Source: Motiliproteus sp. SC1-56
Lineage (GTDB): Bacteria > Pseudomonadota > Gammaproteobacteria > Pseudomonadales > Balneatricaceae
NCBI RefSeq assembly: GCF_017309075.1
Contig: NZ_JAEMGS010000009.1
Location: forward strand, 62,001-126,000
Direction of reading: 5' to 3'
DNA: 64,000 nucleotides
Of the stretch, positions 1 to 9,817 are shown in pieces (position 1 is the stretch's first letter; each line of letters begins with the position of its first letter). The notes below the pieces were generated by a model that was not told the origin of the DNA, did no database searches, and worked only from the letters and a program-made list of their open reading frames with translations. The position numbers were made by a program, and so were the translations under genes.

Positions 1-337
1 TCTGCAGACCGGCGGTCAGACGACCGAAGCCACCTTCCAGCCATGCGTTGGCCTTGTGAACTTCAGTTTCACCTTCAGAAGGATCAGAGGAGTCAGCGTT
101 GGAGTTACCAGCCTTGAAACGCATTTCCATCTGGTAACCGGTTTCCAGGCCGTCGAAATCGTTGTCAGCAACGCCACGAACACCCAGGCCAACCTTGGTG
201 GCGGCAACTTGCAGGTCAGAATCTTCGTCCGCGGTCAGACGAGTTTCCAGGTAGCCGTACAGAGTAGCGTCGGCCTGAGCAATCATCGGAGCAGTCATAG
301 CGCCGGCAACAGCCAGAGCAATCAGTGACTTCTTCAT
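1..337 (-). CDS. Outer-membrane porin, N-terminal part (cut by window start)
   Basis: The reading frame starts at the ATG at 337-335 and runs off the left edge, giving 112 residues. It opens with a signal peptide (MKKSLIALAVAGAMTAPMIA, then QADATLYGYLETRL). The first mature strand, 'ATLYGYLETRLT', and the later 'GYQMEMRFKAG' and 'KANAWLEGGFGRLTAG' patterns are typical of trimeric general-diffusion porins of the Porin_4 type, which form 16-stranded barrels in the outer membrane. A good ribosome site (AAGGGGAAACTTTA) precedes the ATG. The gene is monocistronic as far as can be seen, with 417 bases of non-coding DNA upstream. The substrate cannot be told from this fragment. Confidence 0.85.
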   Translation of the reverse strand, partial: MKKSLIALAVAGAMTAPMIAQADATLYGYLETRLTADEDSDLQVAATKVGLGVRGVADNDFDGLETGYQMEMRFKAGNSNADSSDPSEGETEVHKANAWLEGGFGRLTAGLQ

Positions 338-754
338 TAAAGTTTCCCCTTCAGTTTTTAACATACTAGTAGTTAAAACGAACTTTCTTTTTAAAAGCCT
401 TCCCTCGATCACCCGCCTGACGGGCCCATCTGAGAGATGGCTGAATTCCAATCGTTCTCAACTCTAACCCAGGCAAAACAAAAAATGTAGACCTGAGAAT
501 AAAAAAACAGGTGCGTTTTCTTATTTTTTCTTGCGCTTTACTGATTACGCTCAATTAACCGCTTAAATTAAAGCCATCGAATGTACCCAGGCGCGCGTCA
601 GTCGTTTTTTTATTCAACCGGATTAAAGCCAACAACGCTTTAATCCCCTTCCCTGGCACGCAATCACCGATTCGGCGATTCATTCGGGGACCTGGAAACC
701 AAACTGCTCCAACCCCCAAAATGTCGACATTCAAGCATGATTTACCGGAGGGGG
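338..754. promoter_or_regulatory. Non-coding region upstream of the porin gene and downstream of hrpA
   Basis: This 417-base stretch is more AT-rich than its surroundings and has no convincing gene. It must hold the porin promoter (minus strand). Two structures stand out. A near-palindrome, TTAACATACTAGTAGTTAA, lies at 358-376, about 20 bases from the porin start, and could be an operator or part of the promoter. A perfect inverted repeat with 10-base arms and a 7-base loop lies at 620-646. The repeat is not followed by a T-run in either useful direction, so I do not call it a terminator. Confidence 0.5.
620..646. repeat. Perfect 10-bp inverted repeat
   Basis: The arms GGATTAAAGC (620-629) and GCTTTAATCC (637-646) are perfect complements around a 7-base loop. 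It sits between hrpA and the porin gene. The minus strand beyond it is A-rich rather than T-rich, so an intrinsic terminator for hrpA is not supported. An RNA hairpin or a protein site are both possible. Confidence 0.5.
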
Positions 755-3700
755 TCAAGACTCCCCGGTTTGGCAGGCGCGCCACTGTTTTTCAAGCCTT
801 TTTTCGGACACAGGCCAAAGGGTCCCGAGCTTTTGCGCGAACAGTGATACTCGGTACTCCTCCAGCATCCAGCGGTAACGGTGCAGCTGGACATCGCTGC
901 GCGCCCGGGCCTCCCCTCGCTCCAGTCGCTGTTGGTAGCGCTGCCAGAACCCCTGCAGTTGCTCGCTGAAAAAGCGCTGTTGGTTAAGGTTGCTCTTAAA
1001 CTTATCCAGGCGCTCCTCGATGGCCTCCAGGTATAAGGGGTAGCGGGCCAGGAAAGGCGCCGGGGTGGCGCTGACAAAGCCGGGGTAGATCAGTCCCGCC
1101 AGCTGTTGTTTGACGTCGTTAAGAACCGGTGCCCAGGCCAGTTCAATCCGACCGCCCAACTGTTTGCTCAGTTTCTGGTAGCGCTTGAGCAACCGGTTGA
1201 CCTCGAGGTCCAGGGCTTCAGCCTGCGGAATCAGTTCGCCGCGGCCCTGCTCGTAGACTTGGTCAAATTCAGCCTCGGTGCGGGGCAGCGAAGCATTTCC
1301 CTGGCCCGGCGCCAGCCCACCTTCGGGATTCACCAGAGGGTCTGCCGCTTCCTTTATATAGGTGCGCAGAAAAACGGCATCGAGCAGATCCTGCCAGAGC
1401 ACCTCCTTGCGCCCGGCCCCGGAGAAGAGCAAGGCGTTCTGCTCAAACTGCGGCATCCTTTTACGCAACTCGCGAAGCTGGGTTTTCTGGCGCATCTGCA
1501 GCAGGCGCACAACCCCCAGGCAATGCCCGGCACTGGCCTCCTCCGGCACGTCATAGAGTCTCAGGCACAGGGTTTCGCCATCGACCCAGAGCCCCGGGAA
1601 CGCCGGCACTTTCATTCCCGCCTGCTCCAGCTCCACCTGCGCCGGCAGGTCGCCGAAGTCCCAAGCTGTAATGTCGCGGCGTTCCCAGGGCGAATCAGCG
1701 ACCTCCAGGGTAGCGGTCGCCTCGGCACTGAAGCGCCGCTCCAACGCCTCCAGGTCCCGCCCCTGTCCCAGCAGCCGGCCATCACTGTCCAGCACCCGAA
1801 TATTGAACCGGTAATGGGGGTCCAGGGTGACCGCTTCCCAGACCTCTTCGGGAATCAGGACACCGGTCATCTTTCTCAGCTCCCGGCCCAGGACCACGGT
1901 CAGGGTTTCGTCTCCCGGGACGATCCGCTCTAACAGTGCATCCACATAATCCGGAATGGGCACGAAGTTCTTGCGCCACTGTTTGGGCAGTCCTTTGAGC
2001 AGTGCGATGCACTTGTCCCGCAACATCCCCGGCACCAGCCACTGCAGGCGCGCGGCGGGCAACCGCTTAAGGGCGCCGGCCGGCACATCAATGGAAACAC
2101 CGTCATCCTCGGTGCCCGGGGCAAAGTGGTAATGAAGCCGAAAGCGTAACCGCTCCCAAGTTAAATGGTCGGGGTAGCGGGCCTCGGTCACGGTGGCGGC
2201 ATCATGACGCATCAGGTCTTCGCGGGAGACAAAGAGCGCCTTCGGATTCTCGGCCTCCAGGGTTTGGCGCCATTTTTCAAAGCCGGCGCCGTTGACCACC
2301 CGTTCGCCACCGTGCTTGAGCAGCTTCTCCCGGTAGAATTCGTAGAGCTGCTCCTCGTCGATCAGGATATCCCGCCGCCGCGACTTCTCCTCCAGCGCCT
2401 CCACCTCTTTCAACAGAGCGCGGTTATGGGCAAAGAACGGGGCCCGAGTGTTGAACTCCCCTTCCACCAGGGCTGCGCGAACAAAGATCTGCTGAGCCTC
2501 TTCCGGTTCGACCGCGCCGTAATGAACCCGGCGCCTGGGCACGAATACCAGCCCGTAAAGGCTCAGCTGCTCGTAGGCAACCACCTGGGCCGGCTTCTTC
2601 TCCCAGTGGGGTTCGAAGTAGCTGCGCTTGGCCAGAGTGCCCGCCAAGGGTTCGATCCACTGGGGTTCGATGCGCGCCGCGGTACGCCCAAACAGGCGGC
2701 TGGTCTCCACCAGCTCCGCCACCATCACCCACTTTGCCTTGCCTTTGGCAAGCGCCGAACCGGGCCAGATGTGAAACTTGCGGTTGCGCGCCCCCAGGTA
2801 CTCACGCCCCTCCTGGCGCTGGCCGATCTGCCCCAGCAGGCCCGCCAGCAGGGCGCGGTGGATGGCCCCGTAGTCGGCGGACTGGCGGTTAAGCGGCAGG
2901 TTCAGATCCTTGCAGGCAAGATGGAGCTGGCGGTGAAGGTCACGCCACTCGCGCATGCGCATAAAGGAGAGAAATTGTTTAGCGCAGTATTTTCGCAACT
3001 GCCCCTGGCTAAGGCTTTGGCGCTGTTCCTCGTAGTGATTCCAGAGATTGAGGAAGCCCATAAAGTCGGACTCTTTATCCAGGTAGGCGCGGTGTTTCTC
3101 ATCCGCCTGCTGCTGCTTGTCCAGGGGACGCTCGCGGGGGTCCTGCAACCCCAGCACGCTGGCGATCACCAGGATTTCGCTGAGACAAGCCCGGGCCGCC
3201 CCTTCCAACACCATGCGCCCGAGCCTGGGGTCCACCGGCAGACGGGCCAGGCGCCGGCCGGTGGCGGTGAGACGCCCCTTTTCGTCGAGCGCCCCCAGCT
3301 CCTGCAACAGACGCACCCCGTCGCGCACCAGCCGCGAATCCGGCGGGTCGATAAAGGGAAAGTCGGCCATCTCACCCATGCCGGCCTCCTGCATCTGCAG
3401 GATTACCGAGGCGAGGTTGGTGCGCAGGATCTCCGCGTCGGTAAAGGCGGGCCGGGAGAGAAAATCCTCCTCGCTGTAGAGTCGAATGCAGACCCCTTCG
3501 GCGACCCGTCCGCAGCGCCCCTTGCGCTGGTTGGCACTGGCCTGGGAGACCGGCTCCACCGGCAGGCGCTGGACCTTGGAGCGATAACTGTAACGGCTGA
3601 TGCGGGCGTAGCCGGGGTCAACCACGTAACGGATCCCGGGCACCGTAAGCGAGGTTTCCGCCACGTTGGTGGCCAAGACGATGCGCCGCCCACGCCCGCT

Positions 3701-4735
3701 GGGGTGGAAGATGAGGTTCTGCTCGGCATTGCTCAGCCGAGCGTAGAGGGGCAGCACCTGGGTATCGCGCAACTGCGCCCGACGCAGAACCTCGGCGGTC
3801 TCGCGAATCTCCCGCTCGCCGCTGAGAAACACCAGGACATCGCCGCGGGAGGACTGTTTTCTCTCCCGTTCCAACTGCTCAAGCTCGCGCACCGCCGCCA
3901 GCACCCCCTGCTGAATGCTCAGTTCCTGGTCGCCGTCGCCGTCACGCAGCTCCTCCAGGGGGCGGTAGCGCACCTCCACCGGGTAGGTCCGCCCGGACAC
4001 TTCGATGATGGGAGCGTCGTTGAAATGTCTGGAGAAACGCTCGAGATCGATGGTCGCAGAGGTGATGATCAGCTTCAGATCCGGCCGCCGCGGCAGCAGC
4101 CGTTTGAGGTAGCCGAGCAGAAAATCGATGTTAAGGCTACGCTCGTGGGCCTCGTCGATGATCAGGGTGTCGTACCGGCGAAGGTCTGGGTCGTGCTGAA
4201 TCTCGGCCAGCAGGATACCGTCGGTCATCAGTTTGACGCGGCTCTGGGGGCCGGTTTCATCGCTGAAGCGCACCTGGTAACCCACGGTGGTGCCCAGGGC
4301 CACGTTGAGCTCTTCGGCGATGCGTCCGGCCACCGCCCGGGCCGCCAGGCGCCGTGGTTGCGTGTGACCGATCAGGCCGAAGCGCCCGCGCCCCAGCTCC
4401 AGGCAGAACTTGGGGATCTGGGTGGTTTTCCCCGAGCCGGTCTCCCCGGCCAGCACCACCACCTGGTGGCGCTCGATCAGCTGCAGAATGACTTCACGCT
4501 TGGCCGCGATCGGCAGCGCCTCGTCGTAAACCGGCGGCGCACTCAGCGCCCCCCGCTCCGCCACCCGCGCCTGCGAGGCCTGGGCCTTGGCCTCGAAGCG
4601 CGCCTGCAGGCGATCAAAGGGCTTGCCCGCCCGGGCGTTGCGGCGCATACCGGCGAGGATTTTGCCAAGGGCCGGGCGATCGGCGATCAGGCATTGCTCA
4701 AGGGTCTGGCTGTAGGTCGAGAAGGGGTCACTCAC
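755..4735 (-). CDS. hrpA: ATP-dependent RNA helicase HrpA (DEAH box)
   Basis: The 1326-residue product matches the usual length of HrpA (about 1300), a cytoplasmic DEAH-box RNA helicase. In E. coli HrpA acts in mRNA processing and resolves stalled ribosomes. Visible motifs are the Walker A GETGSGKT (residues 97-104), the DEAH box (194-197) within IIDEAHERSL, motif III SAT (226-228), and the C-terminal motif QRKGRCGRVAEG typical of DEAH proteins. The helicase-associated and long C-terminal DUF3418-type regions follow. The start is a GTG at 4735 with no obvious ribosome site. It is divergent from ydiJ across 156 bases. A long antisense frame covers much of it but is a codon-bias shadow. Confidence 0.97.
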   Translation of the reverse strand: MSDPFSTYSQTLEQCLIADRPALGKILAGMRRNARAGKPFDRLQARFEAKAQASQARVAERGALSAPPVYDEALPIAAKREVILQLIERHQVVVLAGETGSGKTTQIPKFCLELGRGRFGLIGHTQPRRLAARAVAGRIAEELNVALGTTVGYQVRFSDETGPQSRVKLMTDGILLAEIQHDPDLRRYDTLIIDEAHERSLNIDFLLGYLKRLLPRRPDLKLIITSATIDLERFSRHFNDAPIIEVSGRTYPVEVRYRPLEELRDGDGDQELSIQQGVLAAVRELEQLERERKQSSRGDVLVFLSGEREIRETAEVLRRAQLRDTQVLPLYARLSNAEQNLIFHPSGRGRRIVLATNVAETSLTVPGIRYVVDPGYARISRYSYRSKVQRLPVEPVSQASANQRKGRCGRVAEGVCIRLYSEEDFLSRPAFTDAEILRTNLASVILQMQEAGMGEMADFPFIDPPDSRLVRDGVRLLQELGALDEKGRLTATGRRLARLPVDPRLGRMVLEGAARACLSEILVIASVLGLQDPRERPLDKQQQADEKHRAYLDKESDFMGFLNLWNHYEEQRQSLSQGQLRKYCAKQFLSFMRMREWRDLHRQLHLACKDLNLPLNRQSADYGAIHRALLAGLLGQIGQRQEGREYLGARNRKFHIWPGSALAKGKAKWVMVAELVETSRLFGRTAARIEPQWIEPLAGTLAKRSYFEPHWEKKPAQVVAYEQLSLYGLVFVPRRRVHYGAVEPEEAQQIFVRAALVEGEFNTRAPFFAHNRALLKEVEALEEKSRRRDILIDEEQLYEFYREKLLKHGGERVVNGAGFEKWRQTLEAENPKALFVSREDLMRHDAATVTEARYPDHLTWERLRFRLHYHFAPGTEDDGVSIDVPAGALKRLPAARLQWLVPGMLRDKCIALLKGLPKQWRKNFVPIPDYVDALLERIVPGDETLTVVLGRELRKMTGVLIPEEVWEAVTLDPHYRFNIRVLDSDGRLLGQGRDLEALERRFSAEATATLEVADSPWERRDITAWDFGDLPAQVELEQAGMKVPAFPGLWVDGETLCLRLYDVPEEASAGHCLGVVRLLQMRQKTQLRELRKRMPQFEQNALLFSGAGRKEVLWQDLLDAVFLRTYIKEAADPLVNPEGGLAPGQGNASLPRTEAEFDQVYEQGRGELIPQAEALDLEVNRLLKRYQKLSKQLGGRIELAWAPVLNDVKQQLAGLIYPGFVSATPAPFLARYPLYLEAIEERLDKFKSNLNQQRFFSEQLQGFWQRYQQRLERGEARARSDVQLHRYRWMLEEYRVSLFAQKLGTLWPVSEKRLEKQWRACQTGES

Positions 4736-4891
4736 GGCGTTAAAACATCAAAGACTGCGGGAGGCCGATTATAGGGGCAGAGCCCGGGCGGTGACAAAAA
4801 ACAGCCAAGGCGCCAAGGCTACGGCTTTGCTTCCCGGGCTGATAAACTAGCCGCCTCGAACCCACTGGAACTGCTGTCGAGCCCATACGCT

Positions 4892-7800
4892 ATGATCCCC
4901 AGACTCGCCTCCGCCACCCCTACCCAGGCCCACTACCTGCGCTTTATCGACACCCTCAAAGCCCGCGGATTTGAAGGCGACCTGAACCCCGATTACGCCA
5001 GCCGGGTGGTGCTGGGGACCGACAACAGCATCTATCAACTGCTGCCCCAGGGCGTACTCTACCCGCGCCACCTGGAGGATCTTCAGCTGATCGCCCGGCT
5101 GGCTGACGAGCCCGCCTTCAGCAATATCGTGCTCGGACCAAGGGGCGGCGGCACCGGCACCAACGCCCAGTCGCTGACCGACGGGCTGGTGGTGGACGTT
5201 TCCCGGCACATGAACCAGATCCTGGAGATCAACGCCGAGGAGCGCTGGGTGCGGGTTCAGAGCGGCGTGGTCAAGGATCAGCTCAACGCGGCGCTCAAGC
5301 CCTACGGGCTTTTTTTCGCCCCGGAGCTCTCCACCAGCAACCGCGCCACCGTCGGCGGCATGATCAACACCGACGCCAGCGGCCAGGGCTCCTGCCTGTA
5401 CGGCAAGACCCGCGACCACGTGCTGGCGCTGACCAGCGTGCTGCTGGACGGTACCGTCTGGCGCTCCGAGCCCCTCGACGAAGAGCGCCTCAGGGAGGTC
5501 CAGGCACGTGAGGACCGGGTGGGCGAGCTGCACCGGCTCGCAGATGGGCTTTACCGGGACAACCGGGGGCTGATCGAGGAGCGCTTTCCCAAGCTCAACC
5601 GCTGTCTCACCGGTTATGACCTGGCCCATATCTACGACAAACAGGGGCGCTTCGACCTCAACGCACTGCTCTGCGGCAGCGAAGGCACCCTGGCGCTGAT
5701 CGCCGAGGCCAAGCTCAACGTGCTGCCGATTCCCAAGCACGCCGCCCTGGTGGCCCTGCGCTACGACAGTTTCGACAGCGCTCTGCGCGATGCCCAGAGC
5801 CTGATGGCCGCCGGCCCCACCTCTATCGAGACCATCGATTCCCGGGTGCTCAACCTGGCCATGAACGATATCGTCTGGGATACGGTAAGCGACTACTTCC
5901 CCGCGGAGGAAGGCCGCCCCATCGCCGGCATCAACCTGGTGGAGTACACCGCCGACACCGAAACCGCGCTGTCGGCCGGGCTGGCGCGTCTCGAGCAGCA
6001 GCTGCAACCGGTGCTGGGCCAGCCCGGCAAGAGTTTCGGCTACAGCACGGTGCAGGGACACGCCGAGATCAATAAGATCTGGACCATGCGCAAGAAAGCG
6101 GTGGGGCTGCTGGGCAACGCCGAGGGCGACAAGCGACCGATCCCCTTTGTCGAGGACACGGCGGTGCCGCCGGAGAACCTGGCCGACTACATCGCCGAGT
6201 TCCGCGCCCTGCTCGACAGCCACGGCATGGAGTACGGCATGTTCGGCCACGTGGACGCCGGCGTGCTGCACGTGCGCCCGGCCATCGACATGAAAGACCC
6301 GGCCCAGGAAGCGGCCATCCGGCCCATCACCGATGCCGTGGTGGCGCTGACCACCAAGTACCGGGGGCTGCTCTGGGGTGAACACGGCAAGGGGGTGCGC
6401 TCGGAGTACACGCCGGAGGTGTTCGGCCCCGAGCTCTACCGCTGCCTGCAGGCACTCAAGGCCGCCTTTGACCCCCGCAACCAGCTCAACCCGGGCAAAA
6501 TCTGCACGCCGGCCCAAAGCGGGGCGCAACTGCTGAAAATCGATGAAGTGCCCACCCGCGGCCAGCACGACCGGCAGATTCCGTCGGCGGTGCGCGGTCA
6601 TTTTCGCGAAGCGATGTTCTGCAACGGCAACGGCGCCTGCTACAACTACGACCCGGACGACGCCATGTGCCCTTCATGGAAGGGTACCCGGGAGCGGATC
6701 CACTCGCCCAAGGGGCGCGCCTCCCTGGTGCGCGAGTGGCTGCGCCTGTTGAGCGACAAGGGCAGCAACCCGGTGGCCGAGAGCCGCAAGCTGCGCGACG
6801 CCCTGCCCGGCAGCCGCCTGCTCCAGCGGCTGCGCAACACCCTGGGTAAGCGCCGCGGCGACTACGATTACTCCCACGAGGTCATGGCGGCCATGAGCGG
6901 CTGCCTGGCCTGTAAATCCTGCGCCTCCCAGTGCCCGATCAAGGTCAACGTACCGGAGTTTCGCTCCCAGTTCATGGAGCTCTACTACGGGCGCTACCTG
7001 CGCCCGGTGAAGGACTACCTCATCGGCGGGCTGGAGTACATGATACCGCTGCTCGCTCGCTGGCCCGCCCCTTACAACTGGGCCATGAACAACCCCACTC
7101 TGCAGCGCCTGATGCGCGACCGAGTGGGAATGGTGGACAGCCCCAGCATCTGCAAGCACAGCCTGCGCCAGGGACTGGTGGAACGGGGAATCGAGTGGGC
7201 CACCCCCGAAACCCTGGGCCGGCTTTCCCAGAGCCGTCGCGAGCGAGCGGTGATCCTGGTGCAGGATGCCTTCACCAGCTATTTCGAAACGCCGCTGGTG
7301 CTCGACTGCGTGGATCTGTTGACCCGGCTCGGATTCGAGGTACTGGTCGCCCCCTATGCCCCCAACGGCAAGCCGCTGCATGTGCACGGTTTCCTGAAGC
7401 AGTTTGAGCGCAGCGCCCGGCGCAACGCCGAGAAGCTGCTGGCCCTGAGCCCCTTCGGCGTGCCCCTGGTGGGCATCGACCCGTCCATGACCCTCACCTA
7501 CCGTCAGGAGTACGCCAAGGCGCTGCCGGAGCTTGAATTGCCGCCGGTCGCCCTGTTACAGGAGTGGCTGGCGGAGCAGCAAAGCGCGCTGCAGGCGGCG
7601 GCCCGCAGCGCCCACACACCCCCTTACCGGCTGCTGGCCCACTGCACCGAGAAGACCAATGCCGCTCCCGCGCTGGGGCAGTGGCAGGCGATATTCAAAA
7701 CCCTGGGGCTGGAACTGGAGGTGGTCGCGGCGGGCTGTTGCGGCATGGCGGGCACCTACGGGCACGAAACCGCCAATCGGGAGACCTCGGAGCGTATCTA

Positions 7801-7957
7801 CCGGTTAAGCTGGGGGGAGATCCTGAGCCGCAGCGAGGCACCCGAGCGGCTGCTGGCCACGGGATATTCCTGTCGCAGCCAGGTCAAACGCCTGGACAAC
7901 CAGCACCTCCCCCACCCGGCCCAGGCGCTGCTGGCCCACCTGAAGCAGAGGGACTGA
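4892..7957 (+). CDS. ydiJ: FAD/Fe-S D-2-hydroxyglutarate dehydrogenase, YdiJ family
   Basis: The 1021-residue protein has the architecture of YdiJ (about 1018 residues), which oxidises D-2-hydroxyglutarate and passes electrons to a membrane acceptor. The N-terminal half is a PCMH-type FAD-binding domain with GPRGGGTGTNAQSL near residue 90 and a vanillyl-alcohol-oxidase-type C-lobe. A ferredoxin-like region follows, with cysteines in CNGNGACYNYDPDDAMCP (from C577) and CLACKSCASQCP (from C671). The C-terminal domain carries a CCG motif (AAGCCGMAG), as in GlpC and heterodisulfide reductases. It is convergent with fadD, with only 9 bases between the stops. No partner gene for D-2-hydroxyglutarate formation is visible nearby. 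Confidence 0.93.
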   Translation: MIPRLASATPTQAHYLRFIDTLKARGFEGDLNPDYASRVVLGTDNSIYQLLPQGVLYPRHLEDLQLIARLADEPAFSNIVLGPRGGGTGTNAQSLTDGLVVDVSRHMNQILEINAEERWVRVQSGVVKDQLNAALKPYGLFFAPELSTSNRATVGGMINTDASGQGSCLYGKTRDHVLALTSVLLDGTVWRSEPLDEERLREVQAREDRVGELHRLADGLYRDNRGLIEERFPKLNRCLTGYDLAHIYDKQGRFDLNALLCGSEGTLALIAEAKLNVLPIPKHAALVALRYDSFDSALRDAQSLMAAGPTSIETIDSRVLNLAMNDIVWDTVSDYFPAEEGRPIAGINLVEYTADTETALSAGLARLEQQLQPVLGQPGKSFGYSTVQGHAEINKIWTMRKKAVGLLGNAEGDKRPIPFVEDTAVPPENLADYIAEFRALLDSHGMEYGMFGHVDAGVLHVRPAIDMKDPAQEAAIRPITDAVVALTTKYRGLLWGEHGKGVRSEYTPEVFGPELYRCLQALKAAFDPRNQLNPGKICTPAQSGAQLLKIDEVPTRGQHDRQIPSAVRGHFREAMFCNGNGACYNYDPDDAMCPSWKGTRERIHSPKGRASLVREWLRLLSDKGSNPVAESRKLRDALPGSRLLQRLRNTLGKRRGDYDYSHEVMAAMSGCLACKSCASQCPIKVNVPEFRSQFMELYYGRYLRPVKDYLIGGLEYMIPLLARWPAPYNWAMNNPTLQRLMRDRVGMVDSPSICKHSLRQGLVERGIEWATPETLGRLSQSRRERAVILVQDAFTSYFETPLVLDCVDLLTRLGFEVLVAPYAPNGKPLHVHGFLKQFERSARRNAEKLLALSPFGVPLVGIDPSMTLTYRQEYAKALPELELPPVALLQEWLAEQQSALQAAARSAHTPPYRLLAHCTEKTNAAPALGQWQAIFKTLGLELEVVAAGCCGMAGTYGHETANRETSERIYRLSWGEILSRSEAPERLLATGYSCRSQVKRLDNQHLPHPAQALLAHLKQRD

Positions 7958-7966
7958 AGGCAAGAC

Positions 7967-9670
7967 TCAGCTCCCGCTGGCGCCCTGACCGTTGCCACTG
8001 GCGGGGCGCTTATGCGCCTCTTCATCGCGCAGCACCCGGCGCAGCACTTTACCCACCGCACTCTTGGGCAGTTCACTGCGAAACTCGACCACCTGGGGCA
8101 CCTTGTAGGGGGTGAGGCGCTCGCGGCAGTAGTCCCGCACGTCCTTGACCGTCAGCTCCGGGTTGCGGCTGCTGACATAGACCTTGATCCGCTCCCCCTG
8201 GGTTTCATCCGGCAACCCCACCACCGCGCACTCGTCAATGTCCGGGTGGCCGGCGATGACCTTTTCCAGCTCGTTGGGATAAACGTTAAAGCCCGAGACG
8301 ATGATCATGTCCTTTTTGCGGTCCACGATGCGCAGGTAGCCGTCCTCCTCTACCTGGGCCACGTCACCGGTACGGAACCAGCCGTCAGGATCCAGCGCCT
8401 GCCGGGTCTCCTGGGGCCGGTTCCAGTAGCCCTGCATCACCTGCGGTCCCCGCACCTGCAGCTCGCCCATGCCGCCGCGCGGCACCAGGGTACCGTCGGC
8501 ATCCACCAGCCTGACCTCGGTATCGGCGATGGGCAGCCCGATGGTCCCCAACTGAATGCTTTCGGGCGGATTGACCGAAACAATGGGCGAGGTCTCGGTC
8601 AGTCCATAGCCTTCCACCACCGGGCAGCCGGTGACCGACTCCCACTCCCGGGCGACCGAGACGGTCAGCGGCATACCGCCGGAGAGGGTCAGCTTCAAAG
8701 AGGAGAAATCCAGCTCCCGAAAGCGAGGGTTCTTGCAAAGAGCCACGAAGAGGGTATTGAGGCCGCTCAGGATGGTAAAGCGCCAGCGTCGCAGCTCGCG
8801 CACGAACGCGGGGATATCCCGAGGGTTGGTGATCAGCACCACGTGGCCGCCAATCTCCGGCATCAACACGCAGTTCAGGGTAAAGGAATAGATGTGGTAA
8901 AGCGGCAGGGGCGCGATCACCACCTCGCGGCCCGGTGAAGTCAGGCGCTCCAGCAGCGCTTTAACCTGGAGCATATTGGCCAGAATGTTGCGGTGGGAGA
9001 GCATGGCCCCCTTGGGGATCCCGGTGGTGCCGCCGGTGTACTGCAGCAATGCCAGGTCATCCTGGGTCAACTCCGGCGGCTCAAAGGCCCCGCACTGCCC
9101 TCCCTCTTTCATGACCTGGGTATAAGAAATGGCGCCCGGCAGGTTGTATTCGGGCACCATACGCTTGACGTGTCGCAGCAGGCTGTTGATGAACAGTCGA
9201 CGGGCGGGCGGGTGCGCATCGCCCACCTGGGTGATGATCACCGTCTCAAGCGCAGTGTCATCAATGATCTCCTCCACCTGGTGGGCCAGGTTAGCCAGTA
9301 CCACCAGGGCGCGAGCGCCACTGTCCTGGAACTGGGTCAGCATTTCTGCGCTGCTGTAGAGCGGATTGGTGTTGACCACCACCAGCCCGGCCCGCAGCGC
9401 GCCAAAGAGTGCGACGGGGTACTGAATCAGGTTGGGCAGCTGAATTGCAATGCGGTCGCCGGGCTCGAGGGTTGTATGGTGCTGCAGGTAGGCGGCGAAG
9501 TCCCGCGTCGCCTGCTGCAGCTCCCGATAGCTAAGGGTACGCCCCAAATTGGAGACAGCGGGGGCGTCGGGAAAGCGGTCGCAGGCCGTGTCGATCAACT
9601 CCACCAACGACTGATAGTGGTCGTAATCGATATCGCCCCGCTCCTCGATTGCCCCGTCAAACAGATTCAC
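7967..9670 (-). CDS. fadD: Long-chain fatty acid-CoA ligase
   Basis: This adenylate-forming enzyme (about 567 residues) activates long-chain fatty acids to acyl-CoA at the inner membrane for beta-oxidation. The AMP-binding P-loop YTGGTTGIPKGAMLSH, the adenine motif GYGLTETSP and the fatty-acyl signature region GWFRTGDVAQVEEDGYLRIVDRKK (in part) are all intact, as is the C-terminal catalytic lysine region. Two GTG codons, at 9676 and 9670, can start the frame. I chose 9670 because the GGGAG ribosome site lies at a normal distance from it but abuts the other. The enzyme feeds the beta-oxidation operon found at 26.8-34.4 kb. No clear FadR-type operator was recognised in the upstream 140 bases. 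Confidence 0.92.
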   Translation of the reverse strand: MNLFDGAIEERGDIDYDHYQSLVELIDTACDRFPDAPAVSNLGRTLSYRELQQATRDFAAYLQHHTTLEPGDRIAIQLPNLIQYPVALFGALRAGLVVVNTNPLYSSAEMLTQFQDSGARALVVLANLAHQVEEIIDDTALETVIITQVGDAHPPARRLFINSLLRHVKRMVPEYNLPGAISYTQVMKEGGQCGAFEPPELTQDDLALLQYTGGTTGIPKGAMLSHRNILANMLQVKALLERLTSPGREVVIAPLPLYHIYSFTLNCVLMPEIGGHVVLITNPRDIPAFVRELRRWRFTILSGLNTLFVALCKNPRFRELDFSSLKLTLSGGMPLTVSVAREWESVTGCPVVEGYGLTETSPIVSVNPPESIQLGTIGLPIADTEVRLVDADGTLVPRGGMGELQVRGPQVMQGYWNRPQETRQALDPDGWFRTGDVAQVEEDGYLRIVDRKKDMIIVSGFNVYPNELEKVIAGHPDIDECAVVGLPDETQGERIKVYVSSRNPELTVKDVRDYCRERLTPYKVPQVVEFRSELPKSAVGKVLRRVLRDEEAHKRPASGNGQGASGS

Positions 9671-9817
9671 GGCCACTCCCTTTTTATTATCGTTTCTCTA
9701 TGGACCCTGACAGGCATTACTGCCGACTTTAGTCTAACGAAACTTGATAATTCAACAAAAGCCTACCCGTGGGAAGAAAAATTGTGACGCTGCGTTTGTC
9801 TGCCGCCGCCCTACGCC

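Noticed and set aside
2165-4774. An 869-residue open frame on the plus strand opposite hrpA
   Set aside because: It lies fully over the conserved hrpA motifs, has no recognisable domain and comes from GC-rich codon bias.
4847-6601. A 584-residue open frame on the minus strand opposite ydiJ
   Set aside because: It has no domain and is His/Gly/Val-rich as expected for an antisense shadow.
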